Position numbers and translations under genes: made by a program | NCBI GenBank assembly: GCA_012267505.1 | Contig: JAAXGI010000183.1 | Location: forward strand, 1 to 32,280 | DNA length: 32,280 bases | Source: Gemmatimonadota bacterium | GTDB taxonomy: Bacteria; Gemmatimonadota; Gemmatimonadetes; Longimicrobiales; Gaopeijiaceae | Direction: 5' to 3' | In this document: positions 14,459 to 23,054 of the stretch, piece by piece | Numbering within the stretch: position 1 is the first letter of the stretch | Layout: each line of letters begins with the position of its first letter | The notes under the pieces: model-generated | Databases searched by the model: none | What the model was told of the DNA's origin: nothing | What the model saw: the letters and a program-made list of their open reading frames with translations, nothing else

Positions 14459-16293
14459 ACGGAATCGCGGGAGCCCGGGGGGAGAGGATCGCCACTGCCG
14501 CGCGGAGCGACACCGGCGCCACCGGTCTCAGGACCCGGATGGTCGGCCGGTTCGGCCGGGACGACGCCGGCGCCCGGGCCACGGTTGTCGGGTGGGTGCA
14601 CCGCCGCCGGGACCTCGGGGGGCTCATCTTCCTCGACCTCCGCGACAGGAGCGGCCTCCTCCAGGTGTCGCTCGGGCCCGAGTGGACGGATCCGGAGAGC
14701 ATGGTCCGGGCCCACCGCCTCGGGAGCGAGGATGTCATCTCCGTCACCGGCGAGGTGGTGCTCCGGCCCCGGACCGCGCGGAATCCCGAGATCGCGACGG
14801 GCGAGATCGAGGTGCAGGCGGCCCGCCTCGAGGTGCTGAACCGCGCCGCAACGCCGGAGATCCCCGTCTACCGCTCGTCCGCCGACGAGCTCCCCGACGA
14901 GGAGCTCCGGCTCCGGCACCGGCATCTGGATCTCCGGCGCGAGGAGCTGCAGGAGAACCTCGCGCTTCGCCACAGCCTCATCCTGGCGGCGCGCAACTAC
15001 TTCGATGCCCTCGGATTCCTCGAGATCGAGACCCCGATCCTCACGAAGACGACCCCCGAGGGGGCCCGCGACTATCTCGTGCCGAGCCGGGTGCACCCGG
15101 GCGAGTTCTACGCGCTGCCGCAGAGCCCGCAGATCTACAAGCAGCTCCTCATGACAGCCGGCTACGACCGGTACTTCCAAATCGCCCGCTGCTTCCGGGA
15201 CGAGGATCTCAGGGCGGACCGGCAGCCGGAATTCACGCAGATCGACGTGGAGGCGTCGTTCGTCGAGCCCCGTGACATCATCGGGTGGATCGAGGGCCTG
15301 ATGACCGTGCTCGCCGGGGTGGCCGGCATCCGGGCGGCGAGGCCGTTCCCGACGCTCGCCCATGCGGAAGCGATGGACCGCTTCGGATCGGATCGCCCGG
15401 ATCTCCGCTGGGGCCTCGAGATCGCCGACTGGACGGGTCCGCTGGGCACGCTCGACTTCCCGGTGCTCAGGCGCGCGCTCGAGGGCGGCGGGCGGATCCG
15501 AGGACTGCGGGTCGAGGGCGGCAACCGGCTCTCGAGAAAGCAGCTCGGCGCCTGCGACCGGGCCGCACGGCGGGCCGGCGCTCCCGGCCTCCTCTGGGCG
15601 AAGCGGTCCGGCGAGGGGGGGAGCGGACCGCTCTCCCGGTGGCTGGGGGAGGGGGAGTGGAGCGCGACCGGCGCGCGCCCGGGCGACCTCCTCCTCCTCG
15701 CGGCCGGCCCGGACGGGATGACCTCGCCCGCGCTCGCCGCGGTCCGGTCCGCGGTCATCCGCGAGATGGTGCTCCCCCCGGAACGCGAGTACGCGTGGCT
15801 CTGGGTCCTCGACTTCCCCCTCTTCGAGGAGACCGACGGCGCTCTCTCGCCAGGACACCACCCCTTCGTCCTCCCGCACCCGGACGACCTCGACCGGCTG
15901 GCCGAGGCGCCGCTCGGGGTGCGGGGCCTCGCCTATGATCTGGTGTACAACGGCTCGGAGCTCGGCTCCGGGAGCATCCGGATCCACCGGCCGGAGCTGC
16001 AGCGGCGCGTGCTCCGCATTCTCGGGATGGGGGAGGAGGAGATCGACCGCAGGTTCGCTTTTCTCCTGGAGGCGCTGGGCTCGGGCGCTCCGCCCCACGG
16101 GGGGATCGGGCTCGGGCTCGACCGCATCGTGAAGGACTTCATCGGGGCCGGGAGCCTGAGGGACGTGATCGCCTTCCCGAAGACCACGGCGGCCCGGGCG
16201 CTCTTCGAGGGTGCGCCGACGCCCCTCTCCGGCCGGGAACTCGAGGAGCTCGGACTCGAGGTGCGCGCGGCGGGGCGCCGTGGTCCGGGCTGA
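14455..16293 (+). CDS. aspS: Aspartyl-tRNA synthetase
   Basis: A 612-residue class II synthetase with bacterial architecture. The OB-fold anticodon-binding domain (about 40-135) includes GWVHRRRDLGGLIFLDLRDR. The catalytic domain has class II motif 2, RCFRDEDLRADRQPEFTQID, a GAD insertion (about 300-420) and motif 3, GIGLGLDRIVKDF. The residue after RRRD is Leu. In non-discriminating enzymes such as that of Pseudomonas aeruginosa it is His, so this enzyme may charge only tRNA-Asp. That is an inference from my alignment. The ATG overlaps the VanZ-like stop as ATGA. Confidence 0.97.
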   Translation: MNGIAGARGERIATAARSDTGATGLRTRMVGRFGRDDAGARATVVGWVHRRRDLGGLIFLDLRDRSGLLQVSLGPEWTDPESMVRAHRLGSEDVISVTGEVVLRPRTARNPEIATGEIEVQAARLEVLNRAATPEIPVYRSSADELPDEELRLRHRHLDLRREELQENLALRHSLILAARNYFDALGFLEIETPILTKTTPEGARDYLVPSRVHPGEFYALPQSPQIYKQLLMTAGYDRYFQIARCFRDEDLRADRQPEFTQIDVEASFVEPRDIIGWIEGLMTVLAGVAGIRAARPFPTLAHAEAMDRFGSDRPDLRWGLEIADWTGPLGTLDFPVLRRALEGGGRIRGLRVEGGNRLSRKQLGACDRAARRAGAPGLLWAKRSGEGGSGPLSRWLGEGEWSATGARPGDLLLLAAGPDGMTSPALAAVRSAVIREMVLPPEREYAWLWVLDFPLFEETDGALSPGHHPFVLPHPDDLDRLAEAPLGVRGLAYDLVYNGSELGSGSIRIHRPELQRRVLRILGMGEEEIDRRFAFLLEALGSGAPPHGGIGLGLDRIVKDFIGAGSLRDVIAFPKTTAARALFEGAPTPLSGRELEELGLEVRAAGRRGPG

Positions 16294-17314
16294 GCGCCAG
16301 GGAGCGGTGGAGAGCGCGGGACGCACGATCGTCGAACACCGCATCGATGCGGCCGGCGCCGACTTCCTCCTCCTCGCCGGGGTGGGCGACGCGAACCTCC
16401 AGGCGGCGGCCGCGCATTTCGGCATCCGTCTCGTCCTCAGGGGCGACCATATGATCCTCTCCGGGGAACTCGAGGCCGTCGAGCGCGCGGTGCCGGCGCT
16501 CAGGCACATGATCGAGCTCGCCCGCCTCAGGACGCCCTTCGATGCGGGCGACATCGGCCAGTTCGCCGAGGAGTTCGGGCGCCGCGGGAAGCCCCTCCGG
16601 CTTCCCGCCGAGACACGGGTCCGGATCGCGCTCCCCGGGAGCCGGCGGGTCATCGTGCCCAAGTCCGCGGGACAGGCCGCCTATCTCGAGGCCATCCGGG
16701 ACCGGGATATCGTGATCTCGATCGGACCGGCCGGCACGGGGAAGACCTATCTGGCCGTGGCGGCGGCGGTCGATGCCCTCCACAGGGGGAAGGTCAAGCG
16801 GATCATCCTCGCCCGCCCGGCCGTCGAGGCGGGCGAGAACCTGGGCTTCCTCCCCGGCGACCTGCAGGAGAAGGTCGATCCCTATCTTCGGCCGCTCTAC
16901 GACGCCCTGGAGGACATGATGCCCTCCTACCGGGTGCAGCGCGCGATCGAGGAGCGGACGATCGAGATCGCGCCGCTCGCCTACATGCGGGGGCGCACTC
17001 TCGCCGACGCCTTCATCATCCTCGATGAGGCGCAGAACGCGACGACGGCGCAGATGAAGATGTTCCTGACGCGCGTCGGCCTCAATTCCAGGGTCGTCAT
17101 CACGGGAGACACCACCCAGGTCGACCTCCCCCGGCGGGACAACTCCGGGCTCCTCGAGGTGGAGCGGATCCTCAAGGGCGTCGACGGGATCGCGTTCGTC
17201 TATCTCGACGGCCGCGACGTGATCCGCCACCGGCTCGTCAAGGAGATCATCCGCGCGTACGCAGAGGCGGACGGGCAGCCCGGGGAAGCGCCGGAGGGGG
17301 AGGAGACGCCGTGA
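16280..17314 (+). CDS. phoH: PhoH-family ATPase
   Basis: A 344-residue protein with an N-terminal KH-like region (about 15-85) and a P-loop ATPase domain. Walker A is GPAGTGKT at residues 149-156; Walker B is AFIILDEAQN with Asp249-Glu250. The stretch ILARPAVEAGENLGFLPGD is specific to PhoH/YbeZ proteins. YbeZ works with the RNase YbeY in rRNA maturation, and ybeY is encoded two genes downstream, which supports this role. The GTG at 16280 is chosen; GTG at 16307 is an alternative nine codons in. It overlaps aspS by 14 bp and pgpH by 4 bp. Confidence 0.93.
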   Translation: MVRAERQGAVESAGRTIVEHRIDAAGADFLLLAGVGDANLQAAAAHFGIRLVLRGDHMILSGELEAVERAVPALRHMIELARLRTPFDAGDIGQFAEEFGRRGKPLRLPAETRVRIALPGSRRVIVPKSAGQAAYLEAIRDRDIVISIGPAGTGKTYLAVAAAVDALHRGKVKRIILARPAVEAGENLGFLPGDLQEKVDPYLRPLYDALEDMMPSYRVQRAIEERTIEIAPLAYMRGRTLADAFIILDEAQNATTAQMKMFLTRVGLNSRVVITGDTTQVDLPRRDNSGLLEVERILKGVDGIAFVYLDGRDVIRHRLVKEIIRAYAEADGQPGEAPEGEETP

Positions 17315-19662
17315 TCCGGACCCCCTCCCTCCCTCCGGACAGCGGAAGCGGCTTCCTTCGCTCGCCCGGGCCGCCCCCGCCGCTGGACGCCTGGACAGCG
17401 CGGCTTGCCCGCCACTGGGTTCAGCTCCTCCTCTTCTTCCTCGTCGCGCTCGCCGTGACGCTCTTCTTCCCGCCCTCGACCGGGCTTCGCGTCTCCTCCT
17501 ACGAAGCCGGGATGGTGGCCGAGGAGGATGTGATCGCCTCGCTCTCCTTCGCCGTGCCGAAGACGCTCGACGAGCTCGGGTTCGAGCGATCCTCCGCGGC
17601 GCTCGCCGTTCCCCCGACATTCGAACTCCACCCCGGGGCGGCCGACTCGACGGCGGCCTCCCTCACCCGGTTCTTCGAGGCCGTCGACAGCGTCGAGGTC
17701 GCCGAGGACCCGGCCCTCGCTCTCGACGAGCTCCTCCTCGGGGTCGGACTCTCGCTCCCCGAGGCCCAGGCGGAAGTCCTCCTCGACCCGGAGCCGCGCG
17801 CGCTCCTGGCGGAGACGGCGCTCCGCGCCGCGGAGGAGCTCCTCCGCGGCGGGGTGCTCGACGACGCGGCCCGGATCGATCCCGCGTTCACCGGCCGGAT
17901 CCTCGTCGTGAGCCCGGAGGGGGGGGAGCGCTATATCACGCGGGACGACGCCCTCACGTCGGGCGCCTTCTATGAGGGGGCGGCCGGGCTCCTCCCTGAG
18001 GGGACGGGCTCGGAGGTCAACGACCTCCTCCGCCTCTCGCTCATCCGCTTCATGGTACCCACGCTCCGCTACGATCCGGTCGCCACCCAGGTGGACCGGG
18101 ACGCCGCGCGCCGCGCGGTCCCCGTGCTCAGGGCGAATGTGCTCGAGGGCGAAGCCGTGGTCCGCGCGAACCAGCAGCTCGGCGACGCCGAGATCGAGCG
18201 CCTCCGGGCCTACGAGGCGGCGCTCCGGACGGAGGGTCAGCTCGAGGACCCGCGCCTCCGGGTCCGGGGGCTGCTCGCCTCGATGACGATGTACCTCCTC
18301 ATCCTCGCGATCTTCGGGATCCTCCTCTTCTTCTATCGTCCGGACATCTACTGGAGACGTCGCTGGATCGTGCTGCTTGGCTTCCTCGTCCTCTTCTTCA
18401 CCGGGATCAGCGGGCTCGTGGCCCGCTACGAGCTTCCCCCCGAACTCCTCCCGATCGCCTTCGTCTCGCTCGCCGTGGCCGTCCTCTGGGACGGCCGGCT
18501 CGCCCTCGGGCTCGCCGCGGCGATGGCGGCCATCATCGGAATCCAGGAGCCCTTCCAGGGCGCCCAGGCGTGGCTGCCCGTCTGGGTCGCCGGATCGGCG
18601 GCGGCTCTCTTCGTCCGTGCCGTCCGGCGCCGGGCCCAGACGTGGATCTTCATCGCGATCATCTTCCTGGCGTATACGGGGACGATCGTCGCCCTCGGCG
18701 TGCTCGCGAGCCGGAGCGCCGAGGGGATCATGTACTCGCTCGGCTACGCCGGGATCAACTCGGTGGTGAGCGCGATCCTCGCGATGGGGTTCCTCCCCGT
18801 CTTCGAGTGGTTCACCCGCATCACGACCGACCAGACGCTCCTCGAGTGGGCCGACCCGAACCGTCCGCTCCTCAAGCGGCTGGCGATGGAGGCGCCCGGC
18901 ACCTACGCGCACTCGATCAATGTGGCGAACCTGGCCGAGGCGGCCGCCGCCGCGATCGGCGCGAACGGCCTCCTCTGCCGCGTCGGGGTCTACTACCACG
19001 ACGTCGGCAAGATGAAAAAGCCGCAGTACTTCATCGAGAACCAGCCCGGGGGGAGCAACCCGCACGACGACCTCGAGCCGGCGGCCTCGGCGGCGATCGT
19101 CAGGGCGCACGTCACCGAGGGGGAACGGATGGCGCGGGAGGCCGGGCTGCCCGAGGTGCTCGTCGACTTCATCACCGAGCACCACGGGACGCAGGAGATC
19201 TCCTTCTTCTACGAGCTCGCGAAGGAGGACGCCGGGACGGGGCGGGTGGAGGTGGACCCGGCGGAGTTCCGCTACCCGGGTCCGAGGCCGCGGAGCCGGG
19301 AGACGGCGATCGTCATGCTCGCCGACTCCATCGAGTCCGCCACCCGCACGCTCGACGATCCGACGCCCGACCGGCTCCGCGAACTCATCGAGGTGATCGT
19401 CGAGACGAAGCTCGAGCGCGGCCAGCTCGAAGAGGCGCCGCTGACGCTTCGCGAGCTCGGGGTGGTCAAGGACCAGTTCCAGAAGGTCCTCGTGGGGATG
19501 TACCACCGGAGGATCGACTACCCCCAGACGAGGCACCTCACCGGCGGAGGCGAGCCGGAGGCGCCCGCGCCGGAGGTGGACGCCTCCGGGGACGACGGCG
19601 GTGGGTCGCCCGGGCCGGTAGAGGCGGCCGCCCCCTCGTCGGCGCCCGGCGAGGGGAGCTGA
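17311..19662 (+). CDS. pgpH: 7TM-HD cyclic-di-AMP phosphodiesterase, PgpH family
   Basis: A 783-residue membrane enzyme. One membrane helix (about 35-53) is followed by a large extracytoplasmic 7TMR-HDED domain (about 55-320), then roughly seven helices (about 322-500). A cytoplasmic HD domain (about 515-740) ends in an Ala/Gly/Pro tail. HD ligands are His534 (TYAHSINVANLA), His563-Asp564 (YYHDVGKMKKPQYF), the histidines in EHHGTQ, and Asp in MLADSIESATR. PgpH hydrolyses c-di-AMP to pApA. The placement between phoH and ybeY is conserved in many bacteria. The GTG start overlaps the phoH stop as GTGA. No diadenylate cyclase gene is in the window. Confidence 0.92.
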   Translation: MIRTPSLPPDSGSGFLRSPGPPPPLDAWTARLARHWVQLLLFFLVALAVTLFFPPSTGLRVSSYEAGMVAEEDVIASLSFAVPKTLDELGFERSSAALAVPPTFELHPGAADSTAASLTRFFEAVDSVEVAEDPALALDELLLGVGLSLPEAQAEVLLDPEPRALLAETALRAAEELLRGGVLDDAARIDPAFTGRILVVSPEGGERYITRDDALTSGAFYEGAAGLLPEGTGSEVNDLLRLSLIRFMVPTLRYDPVATQVDRDAARRAVPVLRANVLEGEAVVRANQQLGDAEIERLRAYEAALRTEGQLEDPRLRVRGLLASMTMYLLILAIFGILLFFYRPDIYWRRRWIVLLGFLVLFFTGISGLVARYELPPELLPIAFVSLAVAVLWDGRLALGLAAAMAAIIGIQEPFQGAQAWLPVWVAGSAAALFVRAVRRRAQTWIFIAIIFLAYTGTIVALGVLASRSAEGIMYSLGYAGINSVVSAILAMGFLPVFEWFTRITTDQTLLEWADPNRPLLKRLAMEAPGTYAHSINVANLAEAAAAAIGANGLLCRVGVYYHDVGKMKKPQYFIENQPGGSNPHDDLEPAASAAIVRAHVTEGERMAREAGLPEVLVDFITEHHGTQEISFFYELAKEDAGTGRVEVDPAEFRYPGPRPRSRETAIVMLADSIESATRTLDDPTPDRLRELIEVIVETKLERGQLEEAPLTLRELGVVKDQFQKVLVGMYHRRIDYPQTRHLTGGGEPEAPAPEVDASGDDGGGSPGPVEAAAPSSAPGEGS

Positions 19663-19675
19663 GGCCGCCGCTCCG

Positions 19676-20182
19676 ATGCCCGCGAGCGTCTACCTGAGCG
19701 CGCCCGGCGGGCGCGCGGTGCCGGAGGGGCTCCTCGTCCGCGGGGCGCTCGCGACCCTCGAGGCGGAAGGCGTCGGGGAGGCGGAACTCTCGCTGACGCT
19801 CCTTCCGGACGGTCCGATGCGGGAACTCAACCGGCGCTGGCTCGACCACGACTGGGTGGCTGATGTCCTCGCGTTCGATCTCGAGGGGCCGGGCCCGACG
19901 CTCGTGGGGGACATCTACGTCGGCGTCTCGCAGGCCGGGCGCCAGGCGAGGGAGAACGGCGTCGCGACCGAGGAGGAGCTCCTCCGCCTCGTCGTCCACG
20001 GGACGCTCCACCTCCTGGGGCACGATCACCCCGAGGCTGCGGCCGGGAGGGCCGGAAGCGAGCTCTTCCGGCGGCAGGAGGCGCTTGTGCGGAGGGTGCT
20101 CGGGAGGGAGGCGTCCGCGCCCGGACGCGGGCCGGACGGGGATCACCGAGCGGAGAGGGAGACCGGAGGGGAGGAGAGATGA
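19676..20182 (+). CDS. ybeY: Endoribonuclease/rRNA maturation factor YbeY
   Basis: A 168-residue metalloprotein for 16S rRNA 3' processing and ribosome quality control. The zinc site is HGTLHLLGHDH with His108, His112 and His118. Upstream of it are LNRRWLDHDWVADVLAFDL and VGDIYV, which match the family (LN-x-x-R, TDVLSFP and GDI). The normal Thr before DVLAF is Ala here. The last 30 residues are charged and low in complexity. It is 13 bp after pgpH, and its stop overlaps the next start as ATGA. PhoH, its usual partner, is in the same operon. Confidence 0.94.
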   Translation: MPASVYLSAPGGRAVPEGLLVRGALATLEAEGVGEAELSLTLLPDGPMRELNRRWLDHDWVADVLAFDLEGPGPTLVGDIYVGVSQAGRQARENGVATEEELLRLVVHGTLHLLGHDHPEAAAGRAGSELFRRQEALVRRVLGREASAPGRGPDGDHRAERETGGEER

Positions 20183-20613
20183 AGGATCCTCCTGCAGGGT
20201 GGACGAGGATCACGCCCACCGTCCTCTACGACGACGCGGCGGCGGCGCTCGAGTGGCTCGCCGGCGCCTTCGGTTTCATCGTGCGCGTGCGGGTCGAGGA
20301 CGACCGGGGCCGGATCGTCCACTCCCAGCTCGTCCTGGACGGCGGCCTCCTGATGGTGGGCCAGGCGGGGCTCTCGCCGGACCGGAGCTACCTCGCGTCG
20401 CCGCGGGCCGCGGGCGGCGCGAACACCCAGGCGCTCGTCGTGCACGTCGACGACGCCGATGCCCACTGCGAGCGGGCGCGCGCCGCGGGCGCGGTGATCG
20501 TCGCCGAGCCCGAGACGCAGGACTACGGCGAGGGCTACTGGGCCGACCGCACCTACCAGGCCCGCGACCCCGAGGGCCACAACTGGTGGTTTGTCGAGCG
20601 GGTGCGCGGGTAG
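20179..20613 (+). CDS. VOC (glyoxalase-like) family protein
   Basis: A 144-residue single-chain vicinal-oxygen-chelate fold of the PhnB/glyoxalase-like type. It opens with a beta strand ITPTVLYDDAAAALEWLAGAFGF, the usual 'YDD-A-A-I-E-W-Y-K-x-A-F-G-F' pattern. It has paired beta-alpha-beta-beta-beta modules, and ends RDPEGHNWWFVERV. The substrate cannot be told: VOC proteins include isomerases, dioxygenases and antibiotic-binding proteins. It is translationally coupled to ybeY (ATGA) and is the last gene before a gap of about 140 bp. A role in RNA maturation is not implied. Confidence 0.8.
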   Translation: MKDPPAGWTRITPTVLYDDAAAALEWLAGAFGFIVRVRVEDDRGRIVHSQLVLDGGLLMVGQAGLSPDRSYLASPRAAGGANTQALVVHVDDADAHCERARAAGAVIVAEPETQDYGEGYWADRTYQARDPEGHNWWFVERVRG

Positions 20614-20754
20614 GGCCCACACCGCCGCGGGCCGGACGCGTCCCCCGGAGGGGGCCCCGCGCGGAGCCGGCGCGGGGTGGCCGTCCCGCGGCCGGGCCCC
20701 TATCGTCAGGGCGTGCCGCAGCCTGCCATCCGCACACCGGGACTGGCCATCGAC

Positions 20755-21006
20755 ATGAGTCCGCTCCTCTTCATGGACCGCCACCGGAGGGCGGACAGCT
20801 ATCCGTGGTTCGAGTGGAAGGTGCGCCTCTTCGTTCTCGGCGCGACGGTCGCGGTGGCGGGGATCGCTCTCGAGCGCGAGTGGATGACCTCGCTCGCCCT
20901 CATCATCCTCCTCGCCGCCTTCCTCATCCGGTTCCTTCCGGGAGGGAGGGGGGTGAGCGCGGATGCGCCCGGCCAGGCGCCCGATGAGGGCGGCCCGGGG
21001 GGCTAG
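20755..21006 (+). CDS. Small two-helix membrane protein, function unknown
   Basis: An 83-residue protein starting MSPLLFMDRHRRADSYP. A Trp/Lys segment (YPWFEWKVR) is followed by two hydrophobic helices (about 25-42 and 44-62) separated by EREWM, then a Gly/Pro tail. The frame is open upstream, and a GTG at 20713 would add 14 residues; neither start has a strong ribosome site. I do not recognise a family. Codon use matches the neighbours, which supports it being a real gene. It lies 45 bp before the kinase gene and may share its transcript. Confidence 0.55.
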   Translation: MSPLLFMDRHRRADSYPWFEWKVRLFVLGATVAVAGIALEREWMTSLALIILLAAFLIRFLPGGRGVSADAPGQAPDEGGPGG

Positions 21007-21051
21007 GGGGCGGACGCCGGCTCCGGAGCGCCAAGCGACGAGCCGAGGCCC

Positions 21052-22734
21052 GTGCCGAGACTCTCGACCGAGGAGCTGATCCTCGCCCTCTCCGATCCGG
21101 GCGCGTATCCGGAGGCCCCCGCGGAGGTCGAGTGCCTCCAGACCCACATCTCCGCGGTCTTCCGGCTCCGCGACACCGTCTACAAGGTGAAGAAGCCGAA
21201 AGAGCTCCTCTTTCTGGACTTCACCACGCTCGACGCACGCCGCCACTTCTGTCACGAGGAGGTCCGGCTCAACCGCCGGCTCGCCCCAGATGTCTACGAG
21301 GGGGTGGTCCCGATCCTCCGGGTCGGCGGCCGCGTCCGGGTCGGCGCGGAGCTCCTCGGTTCGCCCGACGCGGAGCCGGCGGGCGAGGTGCTCGATTACG
21401 CGGTCCGGATGGCCCGGCTCCCCGACGGGAGGACGCTCGGCGCGCTTCTCGGCGGCGGCTCCGTCCACGCCGGCGAGATGGAGCGGCTCGGGCGCCGGAT
21501 CGCGGCGTTCCACGCGGCGGCGGACCGCCATCCCGGGATCTCGGCCGTCGCGACCTGGGAGACGGCCGGCAGGAACTGTCTCGAGAACTTCGAGCAGGTC
21601 GAACCGTTCATCGGCGAGACGATCAGCGCTCCCCTCTTCGCGAGGCTCCGCGCGCTCACGGTGCGGGAGCTCGAGCACCGGCGCGCCCTGATGGAGCGGC
21701 GCATCCGGGAGGGCCGCCCGTGCGAGACCCATGGGGACCTCCGCCTCGAGCACATCTACTTCCTCCCCCCGAAGGCCGCGCCCTCCCCGTGGTCCGCCGG
21801 GCCGCCGGACCCGGCCGGCGCGGAGACGGAGATAGCGGTCATCGACTGCATCGAGTTCAACGAACGGTTCCGGTGGACCGACCCGGTGGCCGACATCGCC
21901 TTTCTCGTGATGGAGCTCGAGTTCTCGGGCCGGGCCGATCTCGCGGCGGCGTTCGCCGGCGCGTACTTCGAGGCGGCCGCGGATCCCGAGGGCGCCCGGC
22001 TCCTTCCCCTCTACGCCACCTACCGGAACATGGTGCGCGGGAAGGTAGGGAGCCTCCGGTTCGGAGACGGGCTGGTGCCCGCGGCAGAGAGGACCGCCGC
22101 GGCCGAAGAGGCCACCCGGCATTTCCTCTCCGCGCTCGGCCGCCTCGCACCCGCGCGCGAACGGCCCGGCCTCATCGTGCTGCAGGGGCTTCCCGGGGTC
22201 GGAAAGAGCACGCTCGCCCGCGCGCTCGCCGGGACGCTCGGGTTCCGGTGGATCGATACCGACCGCGTAAGGAAGGAACTGGCCGGCATCCCGCCCGACG
22301 AGGGGGCGGGGGGCAGGGCGACCGGCGCCGACTACCTGGCGGGGATCTATGCCCCGGAGTGGACCGGACGTACGTACGCCGAGTGCGCGAGGCGGGCCGA
22401 AGCACTCCTCCTCGAGGGGGAGCGGGTCGTCGTCGAGGGCTCCTTCCGGGCGGACGCCCACCGGAAGGCGCTCGCCGACCTCGCGGCGGCGCTCGGAGTC
22501 CGGTTCCTGGTCTTCGACTGCGTGACCTCCCCGGAGGAGGCCCGCCGCCGTCTCGCCGGGCGCGCGCCGGGTCCCTCGGACGCGGACTGGGCGATCCACG
22601 AGCGGATGGCCGCCGAGCGGGAGCCCGCTTCCGGGGCCACCCGGCCGTTCGTGCGGGAGGTGCCCGTGTCGGGCTCCCCCGCCGACGCGGTGGCGCGGAT
22701 CCGTGCGGAACTCGCCGGGGCGGGTCTCGCCTGA
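21052..22734 (+). CDS. Fused aminoglycoside-phosphotransferase-like and P-loop kinase protein (COG2187-COG0645 type)
   Basis: A 560-residue protein with two nucleotide-binding domains. The N-terminal part (about 1-365) has a protein-kinase-like fold. VYKVKKPKELLFLDFTT may hold the nucleotide lysine, CETHGDLRLEHIYF gives the catalytic-loop Asp229, and IDCIEFNERFRWTDPVADIAFL gives the metal-binding Asp265. The C-terminal part (about 370-560) is a P-loop kinase with Walker A GLPGVGKST (379-387), an IDTDRVRKEL lid-side motif and an Arg-rich RRRLAGRA segment. Such fusions are annotated as AAA-family ATPase or gluconate-kinase-like; the substrate is unknown. The start is GTG at 21052. A strong terminator follows. 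Confidence 0.8.
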   Translation: MPRLSTEELILALSDPGAYPEAPAEVECLQTHISAVFRLRDTVYKVKKPKELLFLDFTTLDARRHFCHEEVRLNRRLAPDVYEGVVPILRVGGRVRVGAELLGSPDAEPAGEVLDYAVRMARLPDGRTLGALLGGGSVHAGEMERLGRRIAAFHAAADRHPGISAVATWETAGRNCLENFEQVEPFIGETISAPLFARLRALTVRELEHRRALMERRIREGRPCETHGDLRLEHIYFLPPKAAPSPWSAGPPDPAGAETEIAVIDCIEFNERFRWTDPVADIAFLVMELEFSGRADLAAAFAGAYFEAAADPEGARLLPLYATYRNMVRGKVGSLRFGDGLVPAAERTAAAEEATRHFLSALGRLAPARERPGLIVLQGLPGVGKSTLARALAGTLGFRWIDTDRVRKELAGIPPDEGAGGRATGADYLAGIYAPEWTGRTYAECARRAEALLLEGERVVVEGSFRADAHRKALADLAAALGVRFLVFDCVTSPEEARRRLAGRAPGPSDADWAIHERMAAEREPASGATRPFVREVPVSGSPADAVARIRAELAGAGLA

Positions 22735-23054
22735 ATCACCTCCCCACATCCGCCGCCGGGGCGCCCCCCGATGGAACGCTTCACCGCCGGCTCCGGTATC
22801 CTTGCCCGGAAAACCAATGCGCCCGCGCCCGGCAACGGCCGGCGCCGGGACGCATTTTCAGGATTTGAGGCCTCTCCTGAGAGAGAGGGTTCAGGTGTCC
22901 CAGGGAGCCGGAGCGGGGTTCTCCCACGCCTCCCGGACGGTCAGGCCGGCGGAATCCGACATTCGGGTCGGACCGCGGGCGTGATGTCCGGGAGGGGTGG
23001 CCGGAGAATCCGACAGGATGCCGGCGCCCGGGGGTCCCGGGGAGTCTGCCGCAG
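22735..23054 (+). other. 320-bp gap between kinase gene and RNase G: terminator plus leader hairpins
   Basis: No coding region is supported here. The first part holds the intrinsic terminator. The second part, upstream of the RNase G gene, has two mutually exclusive small hairpins. CCTCTC (22871-22876) can pair with GAGAGG (22883-22888), or CCTGA (22876-22880) with TCAGG (22891-22895). Members of the RNase E/G family can control their own mRNA through a structured 5' leader (known for E. coli RNase E), so this may be a regulatory leader. I could not pick a promoter. Confidence 0.4.
22816..22858 (+). terminator. Intrinsic terminator after the two-domain kinase gene
   Basis: A long GC-rich hairpin with arms 22816-22833 and 22838-22856 folds as successive stems AATGCG/CGCATT, CCCG/CGGG, CGCC/GGCG and GGC/GCC. 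It has single-base bulges and an AACG loop. It is followed by TTTTC. Seventeen base pairs and a short T tract make a convincing Rho-independent terminator. The left flank has four A residues (22809-22812 region), so weaker action on the opposite strand is possible. Confidence 0.75.
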
